From Rhodococcus sp. 14-2470-1b (lineage in GTDB: Bacteria; Actinomycetota; Actinomycetes; Mycobacteriales; Mycobacteriaceae): DNA of 64,000 bases. This document shows, piece after piece, positions 45,366-53,888 of this stretch (within the stretch, counting starts at the first letter, position 1; each line of letters starts with the position of its first letter). The position numbers were made by a program, and so were the translations under genes. The stretch is taken from NCBI RefSeq assembly GCF_002259415.1, contig NZ_NPFY01000006.1, positions 124,001-188,000 on the forward strand, read 5' to 3'. The notes under the pieces are model-generated. The model saw only the letters and a list, made by a program, of their open reading frames with translations. It had not been told where the DNA came from and did not search any database.

Positions 45366-46214
45366 TCAGGACGAGAACTTGTCCGGATCCGGGCCGGTGC
45401 GGCCGTCAGCAGAGTCGAGAGCGTTGATCTGCTGGATCTCGTCGTTCGACAGCTCGAAGCCGAACACGTCGAAGTTGCTCGCGATGCGCTCGGGGGTGAC
45501 CGACTTGGGGATCACGACGTTACCGAGCTGGATGTGCCAGCGCAGAATGACCTGTGCCGGGGTGACGCTGTGAGCGTCGGCGATCGGCTTCAAAGCCGGC
45601 TCTTCGAGAACCGTGCCGGAGCCGAGCGGGCTCCAGGCCTCGGTCGCGATGCCGTGCTTGGTGTGGAAAGCCCGCAGTTCCTCCTGGATGAGGCGCGGGT
45701 GAAGTTCGATCTGGTTGATCGACGGAGTCTCGCCCACGGCGTCGGCCAGCTTCTCCAGCGTCGGGATCGTGAAGTTCGAGACGCCGATGGACCCGACACG
45801 TCCGTCGGCCTTCAGCTTCTGGAACGCCTTGAACGTGTCGATGTACTTGTCTCGGTCCAGCTGCTGCCAGTGAATGAGGTACAGGTCAAGGTACTCGAGG
45901 CCGAGGCGCTCCATGCTGGCGTCGAAGGCCTTCAGCGTGGAGTCGTAACCCTGGTCGTCGTTCCACAGCTTGGTGGTGACGAACAGCTCGTCGCGGGCGA
46001 TGCCGGATTCCGCGATCGCCTTACCGGTACCGGTCTCGTTCTCGTAGACCTTGGCGGTGTCGATGCTGCGGTAACCGACCTTCAAGGCCTGGGCTACCGC
46101 GTCGTGCGCGCCGTCGTCCGGAACCTGCCACACGCCGAAGCCGAGCTGCGGAATCGCATGTCCGTCGTTCAGCGTGATCGTCGGGACAGTGCTTGTCTGC
46201 GGTGAAAACGTCAT
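45366..46214 (-). CDS. Aldo/keto reductase
   Basis: The 282-residue NADPH-dependent reductase has the AKR family motifs: GFGVWQVP, the catalytic Asp in GYRSIDTAKVYENE (Asp and Tyr about 53-58), Lys in TTKLWNDDQG, and His in LYLIHWQ. Coenzyme-binding residues lie in VVIPKSVTPERIASNFDVF. It resembles the AKR5-type 2,5-diketo-gluconate reductases and the mycobacterial Rv2971 enzyme. It would reduce aldehydes or ketones, perhaps for detoxification. Its length is normal. The ATG is 40 bp from the triple-repeat region. Confidence 0.9.
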   Translation of the reverse strand: MTFSPQTSTVPTITLNDGHAIPQLGFGVWQVPDDGAHDAVAQALKVGYRSIDTAKVYENETGTGKAIAESGIARDELFVTTKLWNDDQGYDSTLKAFDASMERLGLEYLDLYLIHWQQLDRDKYIDTFKAFQKLKADGRVGSIGVSNFTIPTLEKLADAVGETPSINQIELHPRLIQEELRAFHTKHGIATEAWSPLGSGTVLEEPALKPIADAHSVTPAQVILRWHIQLGNVVIPKSVTPERIASNFDVFGFELSNDEIQQINALDSADGRTGPDPDKFSS

Positions 46215-46254
46215 ACAAGTGCCAACTCACGGCTGGCTTCATGTGTTCCCGGGC

Positions 46255-46346
46255 AGGAGTGGAGCCTGCGGAATGACCGGGTTGTTGAAGGAGTGGAGCC
46301 TGCGGAATGACCTGGAATTTGCAGGAGTGGAGCCTGCGGAATGACC
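46255..46346 (+). repeat. Three 24-bp direct repeats with a 34-bp period
   Basis: AGGAGTGGAGCCTGCGGAATGACC occurs at 46255-46278, 46289-46312 and 46323-46346, identical in all 24 bases, separated by unrelated 10-bp spacers. A variant is present once in the loop of element A at 28300-28323. The block lies between the divergent starts of the aldo/keto reductase and ABC-F genes, so it could hold operators or be a spreading repeat. Confidence 0.9.
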
Positions 46347-46373
46347 CGGTTGTGCAGGGGGAATACTGATCGG

Positions 46374-48008
46374 GTGACTGCCACGCTCCGTATCGACGAC
46401 CTCGCTGCTTTCCACGGTGACCGCACGCTGTTCTCCGGCCTCGATCTCACCGTGACCGAAGGCGATGTCATCGGTCTCGTCGGAGCCAACGGTGCAGGTA
46501 AATCGACGTTGCTCACGCTTCTGGCCGGTGTCGGAACCGCCGATTCCGAGGGGGAGATATACACGAGCCCGCCCGACGCCACCGTCGGATATCTTGCGCA
46601 GGAACCCGAACGTATCGCCGGCGAAACCATCGTGGAGTTCGTCGGCCGACGGACCGGAGTCACCGCCGCTGAGCAGACGATGAACGATGCAGCCGAAGCA
46701 CTCGGTAACGACGACGGTGAGGATCGTTACACTCCCGCGTTGGAGCGATGGCTTGCCCTCGGCGGCGCCGATCTCGCCGAGCGAACGGCGAAGGTGCTCG
46801 CCGACCTCGGTCTCGATGTCGACGGAAGCGCACTCATGACGTCGCTGTCCGGTGGCCAGGCTGCCCGGGCAGGGCTCGCCGCCATTCTGCTGGCCAGGTA
46901 CGACATTCTGCTGCTCGACGAGCCGACCAACGACCTCGACCTGGCCGGCCTCGAGCAGTTGGAACGGTTCGTGGTCGAAACGCGAGCGGCGATCGTCGTC
47001 GTCAGCCACGACCGTGAGTTCCTGGCCAGGACGGTCACCGGCATCGTCGAGTTGGATCGCGCCCAACACCGCATCGACGTGTACGACGGGGGTTACGAGT
47101 CCTACCTCGCCGAGCGAGAGATTGCCCGGCAGCACGCGCGAGAGAAGTACGACGAGTTCGCGGACACCAAGGCCTCACTCGAATCTCGTGCGCAGATGCA
47201 GCGCAACTGGATGGAATCCGGCGTCCGCAACGCACGCCGCAAAGCAACCGACAACGACAAGATCAGCCGCAAGACTCGGGCGGAGTCCACCGAGAAGCAG
47301 GCCGCGAAAGCCCGTCAGACGCAGCGGCGCATCGAACGGCTCGAGGTGGTCGAAGAGCCCCGTAAGGAGTGGGAGCTGCGCATGGAGATCGCAGCCGCAC
47401 CCCGCAGCGGCACCGCCGTGTCGGTACTGAGCGGTGCTGTCGTCCGTCGCGAGGGCTTTACCTTCGGACCGGTCACGACACAGATCGAATTCGGTGACAG
47501 GGTGTTGATCACGGGCGAGAACGGTTCGGGCAAAACCACATTGCTGTCCGTCCTCCTCGGAAAACTCGTTCCCGACGACGGGACGGCGTCCCTGGGTTCC
47601 GGCGTCGCGATCGGCGAAATCGATCAGGCTCGCGGGCTGTTCACCGGGACCGCGACCGTATCGGACTCGTTGAGCGCGGCGGTCCCCGACTGGCCCGACG
47701 CCGACGTACGGACGCTACTGGCGAAATTCGGCCTACGCGGCGACGATCCCCTCCGGCCTGCAGGCTCCCTGTCTCCCGGTGAACGCACACGCGCTGCCTT
47801 GGCCCTGCTGCAGGCGCGCGGCGTCAACCTGCTGGTGCTCGACGAGCCGACGAACCACTTGGACCTCCCGGCCATCGAGCAGTTGGAACGGGCGATGGAG
47901 AACTTCGAGGGCACGCTCCTGCTGGTCACCCACGACCGCCGCATGCTGGGCACCGTTCGCGCGACCCGTCGGTGGACCATGAAGTCGGGGCAACTCACCG
48001 AGGCTTGA
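46374..48008 (+). CDS. ABC-F family ATP-binding protein
   Basis: The 544-residue protein has two ABC ATPase domains and no membrane helix: Walker A GANGAGKSTL (about 39) and GENGSGKTTL (about 382), signatures LSGGQAAR and LSPGERTR, Walker B LLLDEPTNDLDL and LVLDEPTNHLDL. A basic helical linker (about 245-330) includes QMQRNWMESGVRNARRKATD. This is the ABC-F layout, whose members bind the ribosome and regulate translation or protect against antibiotics. GTG 46374 follows CAGGGGGAA; the triple repeat lies just upstream. The exact role is not readable. Confidence 0.88.
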   Translation: MTATLRIDDLAAFHGDRTLFSGLDLTVTEGDVIGLVGANGAGKSTLLTLLAGVGTADSEGEIYTSPPDATVGYLAQEPERIAGETIVEFVGRRTGVTAAEQTMNDAAEALGNDDGEDRYTPALERWLALGGADLAERTAKVLADLGLDVDGSALMTSLSGGQAARAGLAAILLARYDILLLDEPTNDLDLAGLEQLERFVVETRAAIVVVSHDREFLARTVTGIVELDRAQHRIDVYDGGYESYLAEREIARQHAREKYDEFADTKASLESRAQMQRNWMESGVRNARRKATDNDKISRKTRAESTEKQAAKARQTQRRIERLEVVEEPRKEWELRMEIAAAPRSGTAVSVLSGAVVRREGFTFGPVTTQIEFGDRVLITGENGSGKTTLLSVLLGKLVPDDGTASLGSGVAIGEIDQARGLFTGTATVSDSLSAAVPDWPDADVRTLLAKFGLRGDDPLRPAGSLSPGERTRAALALLQARGVNLLVLDEPTNHLDLPAIEQLERAMENFEGTLLLVTHDRRMLGTVRATRRWTMKSGQLTEA

Positions 48009-48043
48009 CGTTATCCACAGTTGACAGATCGTTGGGTTTATAC

Positions 48044-48054
48044 AACACTTTGTT
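48044..48054. promoter_or_regulatory. Small inverted repeat before XRE gene
   Basis: AACA-CTT-TGTT is a 4-bp inverted repeat with a 3-nt spacer, 2 bp before the regulator ATG. It overlaps the end of a TATACA -10-like box (48039-48044). TTATCCACAG and TTGACA lie at 48011-48026. It may be an autoregulatory operator; the arms are short, so this is weak. Confidence 0.35.
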
Positions 48055-48056
48055 CC

Positions 48057-48329
48057 ATGAGCCCCGTAAAGCGTGGGAACACGCTCCCGATCTTCAACCG
48101 GGTGGGTGTTCTGCGGGCCGAACGAAAGATGAGCCGCGCGCAACTCGCCGAACTCATCGAAGTCAACCCGCAGACAGTGGGCGCCCTCGAGCGGGGCGAC
48201 CACTATCCGAGCCTCGACCTGGCACTGCGCATCTGCGAAGTCTTCGACCTCCCCGTCGAAGCAGTGTTCTCACGCAAGGAACTCGGTCCACTCTCCGCCG
48301 AACTGTTTCGAAGGGAGAACGACAAGTGA
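48057..48329 (+). CDS. XRE-family transcriptional regulator
   Basis: The 90-residue regulator is mainly one Cro/CI-type helix-turn-helix (about 15-70: RVGVLRAERKMSRAQLAELIEVNPQTVGALERGDHYPSLDLALRICEVFDLPVEAVF region). ATG 48057 gives MSPVKRGN and leaves the complete domain. Its TGA overlaps the GTG of the next gene. The following genes encode a membrane protein and an ABC-2 exporter, so it probably controls the whole unit. The short helix-turn-helix with a small tail is typical of regulators paired with such small operons. Confidence 0.87.
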   Translation: MSPVKRGNTLPIFNRVGVLRAERKMSRAQLAELIEVNPQTVGALERGDHYPSLDLALRICEVFDLPVEAVFSRKELGPLSAELFRRENDK

Positions 48330-48859
48330 CCACCCCCGACTCGAACATTCTGACGCGCTACCAGGACTACCGCACACGCAGGTTTCTCGAGAACGACGCG
48401 AAGACTCGGCACATGCTGCCGACTTGGCGAACGCAGAAGCGCCGACGAATCCTCGCGGCTGCAGTGATGTCCACCCTCGTCGTGCTTCTCACCATCGCTG
48501 TCGCATCGCTGTTCTGGAAGTGGGCACCCATCCTGTGGGTCGCCGGCACCGTCGCCTTCCTGGTGCTGTGGACGATGCTGCAGACAGCCTCCGGTCGCCA
48601 CAGCGATGCACCCGTGGGTGCCCTCGACGAATGGGAAGTACAGCAGCGCAACGAAGCTCGGTCGATCGGCTTGACCGTCACCCAGGGCCTCGGCATGGTC
48701 TCGGTGTTCACGCTGATCATCCTCGCGACCGGATACGAGAACGAGCGACTCGCGTACGCAGGCGCGTTGTGGACACTCGTCAGCCTCATGGCCGGAATCT
48801 GTTCCCCAGCAATGATTCTCGCCTGGATCACTCCCGACCCCGACCCGGAAGATTTCTGA
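48326..48859 (+). CDS. Four-helix membrane protein of an XRE/ABC module
   Basis: The 177-residue protein has a basic N-terminus and four membrane helices, at about 44-65, 68-88, 118-137 and 145-165. GTG 48326 overlaps the regulator stop (GTGA), so they are translationally coupled. In similar XRE-linked operons such a protein (DUF-type, unnamed) sits between the regulator and the ABC transporter. It may modulate regulator activity at the membrane or join the exporter. No enzyme motif is visible. Confidence 0.75.
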   Translation: MTTPDSNILTRYQDYRTRRFLENDAKTRHMLPTWRTQKRRRILAAAVMSTLVVLLTIAVASLFWKWAPILWVAGTVAFLVLWTMLQTASGRHSDAPVGALDEWEVQQRNEARSIGLTVTQGLGMVSVFTLIILATGYENERLAYAGALWTLVSLMAGICSPAMILAWITPDPDPEDF

Positions 48860-48879
48860 ACAACGACCGAAAGGGCACC

Positions 48880-49770
48880 ATGAGCACCCTCACGATCGAC
48901 AACATCTCCAAGAGATACGGCGACAAGATCGCCCTCGACTCCCTGAAGTTCGACGTACACCCCGGTGAGCTCTTCGGCTTCGTCGGCAGCAACGGTGCAG
49001 GCAAGACCACCACCATGCGCATCACCCTCGGCGTGCTGTCCGCCGACTCCGGGCAGGTCCTGCTCGGCGGCAAACCCGTCGACCTCGATGTCCGCCGCAC
49101 CATCGGCTACATGCCGGAGGAGCGCGGCCTCTATCCCAAGATGAAGGTCGGCCCGCAGCTCGCGTATCTTGCCGAGCTGCACGGACTTTCACCGTCGGAC
49201 GCCAAGTCGGCCGTAGGCACGTGGACCGAACGACTCGGTATCTCGGAACGACTCGACGACACCGTCGACGCCCTGAGCCTGGGCAACCAGCAGCGCGTCC
49301 AACTCGCCGCGGCACTCGTCCACGACCCCGCCGTTCTCGTTCTCGACGAACCGTTCTCCGGTCTCGACCCGGTTGCCGTCGACGTCATGAGCGACGTGCT
49401 CCGCGAGAAAGCGTCGTCCGGCGTCCCGGTGATCTTCTCCAGCCACCAGTTGGATCTCGTGCAACGACTGTGCGACCGAGTAGGCATCATCGCCGCCGGA
49501 TCCATGAAAGCCGTCGGCACCGTCGACGAACTCCGCGGATCAGGCGATGCGCAACTCGAAGTACACGCACCGAACGCCCAGCCCGGCTGGGCCGACGGCA
49601 TCGCAGGCGCCCGGGCCGTCAGTCACATCGCCGGCCGGACGATCCTCTCCATCGCACCGGGAACCGACGATCAGGCCATCCTTCGTGCCGCCCTCGCCAC
49701 CGGACCTGTACACGAATTCTCCTTCCACAAACCGTCGTTGAGCGACCTGTTCCGAGAGGCAGTGGCATGA
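48880..49770 (+). CDS. ABC transporter ATP-binding protein (NatA-like)
   Basis: The 296-residue ATPase has Walker A GSNGAGKTTT (about 37-46), a signature of LSLGNQQR (about 131), Walker B AVLVLDEPFSGLDP and an H-loop SSHQLD. The signature differs from LSGGQ (LSLGN), as in several NatA/Ccm-like exporters. A C-terminal extension of about 80 residues suits the ABC-2 class. It overlaps the permease gene by ATGA. Together they form an ABC-2 exporter; NatAB-like systems expel sodium, but the substrate here is open. Confidence 0.88.
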   Translation: MSTLTIDNISKRYGDKIALDSLKFDVHPGELFGFVGSNGAGKTTTMRITLGVLSADSGQVLLGGKPVDLDVRRTIGYMPEERGLYPKMKVGPQLAYLAELHGLSPSDAKSAVGTWTERLGISERLDDTVDALSLGNQQRVQLAAALVHDPAVLVLDEPFSGLDPVAVDVMSDVLREKASSGVPVIFSSHQLDLVQRLCDRVGIIAAGSMKAVGTVDELRGSGDAQLEVHAPNAQPGWADGIAGARAVSHIAGRTILSIAPGTDDQAILRAALATGPVHEFSFHKPSLSDLFREAVA

Positions 49771-50963
49771 GCACCCAAGTATCTTCGAGCCGGGCAATCG
49801 GCCTGATCGCCAAGCGCGAGTTCACCGTTCAGGTGATGAAGAAGAGCTTCGTCATCTCCAACGTCATCATTCTCGCCGTCATCGTCGGCGGCATCATCGC
49901 GTACTCCATCTTCGCCGGCGGAGACGACGAAGACCGCGACATCGTCGGCATCGTCGGTGACCAACAGATCGCGGCCGTCATCACCGCCACCGGAGACGCC
50001 GTCGGCAGCCCCGTCGACATCCGCGAGATCGCCGACGCCGACACAGCGAGATCCGACGTCGAATCCGGCGACGTCGCCGTAGCTCTCGTACCGGCAGGAG
50101 CCGGGGCCTACACCGCGATCACCGATTCCGAGCTCACCGGAGCACTGCGAGCCGTCGTCGAAGGCAGTGTCCAATCGCAGGCCACCGACGCCGCGCTGGC
50201 GCAGCAAGGCGTCGACCAGGGCGCGGTTGCAGCCGCCGTCGCGAACGCAACGGTCACCGTCGACGCCATCGACCCTCCGGATCCCGAAGCAGGACAACGA
50301 GTTGCACTGTCTCTCGCCGCGGTGTTCATCCTGTACGCCCAGATCATCGGATTCGGAATGTACGTCGCCATGGGCGTCGTCGAGGAGAAGTCGTCGCGTG
50401 TCGTCGAACTGCTGCTCTCCACCGTCAGGCCGCTTCAGTTGCTGTGGGGCAAGATCCTCGGCATCGGAGCAGTCGGCATCCTGCAGCTCGCCCTCTACGG
50501 CGCTGCAGGTGTCGGCGCCGGACTTGCAACGGGCACACTCACCATCACCGGTACCGCGATCAGCGTCTTCGCCGGCACCCTCGGCTGGTTCGTGCTCGGC
50601 TTCGCCTTCTTCGCAGTCCTGTACGCAGCCGGTGGATCGATGGTCTCCAGGCAAGAGGACGTCAATTCGACGACGATGCCGCTCCTGTTGCTGATCATGG
50701 CAATGTTCTTCGCGGCGTTCTACTCGGTCGGCGACCCGGAGAGCACACTCAGCAACGTTCTCAGCTGGATTCCGCCGTTCTCCGCCGTCATGATGCCGCT
50801 GCGCATCGCCGCAGGCGTCGCGCCGGTCTACCAGATCATCGGAACCGCCCTCATCATGGCGGCCACCACCGCAGCACTCGCCGTCGTCGCTGCCAAGATC
50901 TACCAGCGCTCCATCCTGCGCATCGGCAAGACCGTCACGTGGAAGGAAGCATTCGCCCGTTAG
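49767..50963 (+). CDS. ABC-2 type permease (NatB-like)
   Basis: The 398-residue protein has one N-terminal helix (about 28-48), an extracytoplasmic domain (about 55-180), then six membrane helices. It has the family segment MGVVEEKSSRVVELLLSTVRPLQLLWGKILG, written here in parts: VVEEKSSRVVELLLSTVRP at about 205-223. It ends with a conserved YQRSILRIG tail. It pairs with the ATPase upstream by a 4-bp overlap, and expression is probably coupled. It exports an unknown substrate, possibly ions, a peptide or a drug. Confidence 0.88.
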   Translation: MSTQVSSSRAIGLIAKREFTVQVMKKSFVISNVIILAVIVGGIIAYSIFAGGDDEDRDIVGIVGDQQIAAVITATGDAVGSPVDIREIADADTARSDVESGDVAVALVPAGAGAYTAITDSELTGALRAVVEGSVQSQATDAALAQQGVDQGAVAAAVANATVTVDAIDPPDPEAGQRVALSLAAVFILYAQIIGFGMYVAMGVVEEKSSRVVELLLSTVRPLQLLWGKILGIGAVGILQLALYGAAGVGAGLATGTLTITGTAISVFAGTLGWFVLGFAFFAVLYAAGGSMVSRQEDVNSTTMPLLLLIMAMFFAAFYSVGDPESTLSNVLSWIPPFSAVMMPLRIAAGVAPVYQIIGTALIMAATTAALAVVAAKIYQRSILRIGKTVTWKEAFAR

Positions 50964-50973
50964 GATCCCGCTC

Positions 50974-52476
50974 ATGACAACACGGACGTCCGCCGCCGAG
51001 ATACTCGATGCAGTTCTCGACGGCGGATCGTTCGTGTCGTGGGATCGGGAACCGATCGACGTCTCCCCCGGCCCGAAGTATGCCGCCGACTTGGCGAAAG
51101 CCCGAGACAAGAGCGGCGTCGACGAGTCCGTTCTCACCGGACAGGGGCTGGTCGACGGCAGGCCGGTGGCCATCATTGCGTGCGAGTTCGCTTTCCTGGC
51201 CGGGTCGATCGGAGTGGCGGCAGCCGAACGAATCGCCACCGCCATCGAGCGTGCCACCGCGGAGAAGCTCCCGCTGATCGCGTCTCCCACGTCCGGGGGA
51301 ACTCGCATGCAGGAAGGCACTCTTGCGTTCGTACAGATGGTGAAGATCGCGGGCGCGGTGACCCTGCACAAACAAGCCGGCCTGCCGTACTTGGTGTACC
51401 TCCGCAATCCCACGACCGGCGGCGTCTTCGCATCCTGGGGATCACTCGCTCACGTCACGTTCGCCGAACCCGGTGCACTCATCGGATTCCTCGGCCCTCG
51501 CGTCTATCAGGCCCTGTACGACAAGCCTTTTCCCGAAGGCGTACAGACCGCCGAGAACCTGTACCACCACGGCGTCATCGACGGTGTGGTTCCCGTGGAC
51601 AGCCTCCGCCACCTCATGGTCCGCGCACTCCGCGTCGTCAGCCACGATGGCGAGACAGCCCACCACCTCGACCCGGCTCCCGCCGTCGGCGACATCCCTG
51701 ATCGTTCCGCGTGGCATTCCGTGGAATCCTCCCGTCGCCCCGATCGGCCGGGCGTGCGAGAACTCCTCGAACATGCAGCCAGCGAACAGGTTCCGCTCAG
51801 CGGCACCGGCCAAGGTGAGTCGGACACAACGATCCTGTTGTCGTTGTGCAAATTCCGAGGAATCTCCTGTGTGGTCTTCGGCAACGACCGAAGCAGCCAC
51901 AGCATCACCGCGACGATGGGGCCAGGCGCGCTGCGTCAGGCTCGGCGCGGAATGAAACTGGCCGAGGAACTCCGCATTCCCCTGGTCCTCGTCATCGACA
52001 CGTTCGGCGCAGCACTGTCCAAGGAAGCGGAAGAAGGCGGTATCGCACCCGAAATCGCGCGTTGCATCAGCGATCTCGTCACCGTCGATACCCCGACGGT
52101 GTCGGTCCTCCTCGGCCAAGGAACTGGCGGCGGCGCACTCGCACTCTTGCCCGCCGACCGCACCTTGTGCGCACAGAACGCCTGGCTCGCGCCGCTTCCC
52201 CCGGAAGGCGCCAGCGCCATCGTTCACCGCGACACAGCACACGCGTCGGACATGGCCGAGGCGCAAGGCATTCGGTCCGTGGACCTGCTCCGCGACGGCA
52301 TCGTCGACGCCATCGTGCCCGAACACCCCGATGCGGCAGAGGAACCCGTCGAATTCTCGACCCGAGTGGCCGGAGCCATCGCACGAGAACTACGCGACAT
52401 CAGCTCCGACGACGACCGCGTGTCCTCACGCCTCGCCCGGTACCGACGCCTGGGCCTCGGGAATCACGGCCAGTAG
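50974..52476 (+). CDS. accD3: Acyl-CoA carboxylase carboxyltransferase AccD3-like
   Basis: The 500-residue protein is a carboxyltransferase with both alpha- and beta-type halves in one chain, like Rv0904c. Motifs are VAIIACEFAFLAGSIG, SPTSGGTRMQEG (about 98-109, oxyanion region), GGVFASWGSLAHV, PGALIGFLGPRV and, in the second half, GALRQARRGMKLAEEL and GQGTGGGALALLPADR (about 380). It would transfer CO2 from carboxybiotin to acyl-CoA. It belongs to the conserved Rv0902-Rv0910-like gene series in this window. Its last 51 bp overlap a convergent small gene. The biotin carboxylase partner is elsewhere. Confidence 0.88.
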   Translation: MTTRTSAAEILDAVLDGGSFVSWDREPIDVSPGPKYAADLAKARDKSGVDESVLTGQGLVDGRPVAIIACEFAFLAGSIGVAAAERIATAIERATAEKLPLIASPTSGGTRMQEGTLAFVQMVKIAGAVTLHKQAGLPYLVYLRNPTTGGVFASWGSLAHVTFAEPGALIGFLGPRVYQALYDKPFPEGVQTAENLYHHGVIDGVVPVDSLRHLMVRALRVVSHDGETAHHLDPAPAVGDIPDRSAWHSVESSRRPDRPGVRELLEHAASEQVPLSGTGQGESDTTILLSLCKFRGISCVVFGNDRSSHSITATMGPGALRQARRGMKLAEELRIPLVLVIDTFGAALSKEAEEGGIAPEIARCISDLVTVDTPTVSVLLGQGTGGGALALLPADRTLCAQNAWLAPLPPEGASAIVHRDTAHASDMAEAQGIRSVDLLRDGIVDAIVPEHPDAAEEPVEFSTRVAGAIARELRDISSDDDRVSSRLARYRRLGLGNHGQ

Positions 52477-52815
52477 GTCACCGGCCCGCACATCCGACGG
52501 AAGCTCCACCTTGGCGTCGCCCATCGCGAAGAACTGCCGACCCACCACCGAATGGCGGTTCGCGATATCGGCGACCTCCACGCACCCGAGCACGGCATCG
52601 ACACGCACGATGCCGGCGATCACCGACCTCACCCGCGTCACCACTACACAACCCAACCGCGTCGGCGTGCCCTCGCAATCAGCGAAATCATCGACGAACA
52701 CACCGTCGACCATCAACCGCCCATCACGAAAACCCGTGCCCGACGGCCACAACCCCGAATCGAATCGTGGTCGGCCTGCATTACGAAGAGACGGCAGCAT
52801 CTCGAAAAGAGTCAC
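52426..52815 (-). CDS. Short protein resembling the C-terminal domain of alanine racemase
   Basis: The 129-residue protein shows alternating beta-type sequence and a late stretch, VGRQFFAMGDAKVELPSDVRAGDLLAVIP, similar to the strand-turn pattern GRxxMDxxxVDVxD...VGDxVxLIG of the alanine racemase C-terminal barrel. The N-terminal PLP domain is missing, so it cannot be a complete racemase. GTG 52815 is chosen, with GGAG about 11 nt upstream. It overlaps accD3 by 51 bp on the opposite strand. It could be a gene remnant or a small independent beta-domain protein. The assignment is tentative. Confidence 0.5.
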   Translation of the reverse strand: MTLFEMLPSLRNAGRPRFDSGLWPSGTGFRDGRLMVDGVFVDDFADCEGTPTRLGCVVVTRVRSVIAGIVRVDAVLGCVEVADIANRHSVVGRQFFAMGDAKVELPSDVRAGDLLAVIPEAQASVPGEA

Positions 52816-52906
52816 ATCTGCGAGTCTCCATCCGCCCCCGCCGCGTCGCCAGGATCTTGACGGAATTCCTACGCGCGGCCCCGAAACTTCGATGTTGCCT
52901 TTGCAC

Positions 52907-53779
52907 TCAGGAGCGTGGCAACGCTCGTGACGTGGAGTCGATCGACCTGCGCCGCTTGCGTACAACGCTGATTATCTCGTCGACGACCCGGTCGAGGTCT
53001 GCCCGCACGGTCGCGGCCGAGTACCTCAGCACCAGCCACCCCTCCAGAACCAGAGCATTCTGGCGACGGCGATCGTTGCTGAACTCGGCCGGCCCGATGT
53101 GGAACTCACGCCCGTCGATCTCGACGATAACGCGCGCACGAAAGTCGACGAGGTCACCGTAGAACGGTCCGACTCTCGCATTGATCTCCATACGGAAGTT
53201 TCGCGCAGTCAGTGCGCGCGCCACCATCCGTTCCGGTTCGGAACGAGTGCCGGGGCAACACCGACGCAACTGCTCTCGCAACGCAGTCATGCCGCGCATG
53301 CCGCTCGAAGCCTCACAGACCTCGGCGACCCTTCGCCACGGCAGGTGAACGTCGAGAGTCGCGTCCACGAACGCCTCGAGCTCGGCCTTCTGCAGAGTCG
53401 CAGCCATGTCGACGAATGCCTGCTCGATCGTCACCATGCGCAGTCCTCGGTACGTCACGGTCGCGGGGAGCTGCCGTCGATGGAGGCGAACCCACTCTGG
53501 GCACCGCGCTTGTCCCGCCGGTCCCACAGTGGCATCGACAATTTTCGGTTCCCGGTCGGTCAACCCCCACAGCCATGCAGCACTCGAATGCGAGACAACC
53601 GCACTCGGCTTCCAGAGAGTTACCGCCCTGCAGAGCTCGAAGTAATCCGGCGGTGACGTCGCGTACACCCGTGGCAATAGCCGCTGCAACTCTCCCGACT
53701 TCGTCCGGTATGTTATCGCCCCACGACTGATCCCCGAAGCCATGAGCTCCGCCGCTGTATGTACCCCCATGCGGTACAC
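52907..53779 (-). CDS. DUF559 endonuclease-like protein with AbiEi-type N-terminus
   Basis: The 290-residue protein has an N-terminal region resembling the AbiEi antitoxin helix-turn-helix (ELMASGISRGAITYRTKSGELQRLLPRVYA, in parts, about 10-42). A C-terminal DUF559 domain (about 190-275) follows, with VDFRARVIVEIDGREFHIGP and then QNALVLEGWLVLRYS. The E-x-D pattern in VIVEIDG is that of Vsr/PD-(D/E)XK-like nucleases. Such proteins are widespread in mycolic-acid actinobacteria and are not tied to known toxin partners. No toxin gene (AbiEii) is adjacent. GTG 53779 is used; ATG 53770 is possible. Confidence 0.78.
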   Translation of the reverse strand: MYRMGVHTAAELMASGISRGAITYRTKSGELQRLLPRVYATSPPDYFELCRAVTLWKPSAVVSHSSAAWLWGLTDREPKIVDATVGPAGQARCPEWVRLHRRQLPATVTYRGLRMVTIEQAFVDMAATLQKAELEAFVDATLDVHLPWRRVAEVCEASSGMRGMTALREQLRRCCPGTRSEPERMVARALTARNFRMEINARVGPFYGDLVDFRARVIVEIDGREFHIGPAEFSNDRRRQNALVLEGWLVLRYSAATVRADLDRVVDEIISVVRKRRRSIDSTSRALPRS

Positions 53780-53822
53780 CGTTCCCGATCCAGCACCCCG
53801 CCGGTAGTGCTGGTGCCTCGAA

Positions 53823-53848
53823 CTGTGGATAACTTTCGTTATCCACAG
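53823..53848. other. Perfect palindrome of two DnaA-box-like sequences
   Basis: CTGTGGATAAC, loop TTTC, GTTATCCACAG: an 11-bp perfect inverted repeat. Each arm holds TTATCCACA, a match to the general DnaA box TTATNCACA, and the two face each other. It lies between the divergent DUF559 and acyl-CoA synthetase genes, 44-69 bp upstream of the first. A single TTATCCACAG also occurs at 48011. Confidence 0.7.
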
Positions 53849-53888
53849 CCCTCAGTTGACGATGGGGTAAAGCCTCCTCGACAATCCG

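Noticed and set aside
46255..46346. The three direct repeats as a CRISPR array.
   Set aside because: Spacers are only 10 bp, there are three units and no cas gene is nearby.
52907..53779. DUF559/AbiEi-like gene as a type IV toxin-antitoxin system.
   Set aside because: There is no AbiEii nucleotidyltransferase toxin gene on either side, and this protein class is common as single genes in actinobacteria.
53823..53848. DnaA-box palindrome as the replication origin.
   Set aside because: Only two boxes are present and no dnaA, dnaN, gyrase or rpmH genes are near.
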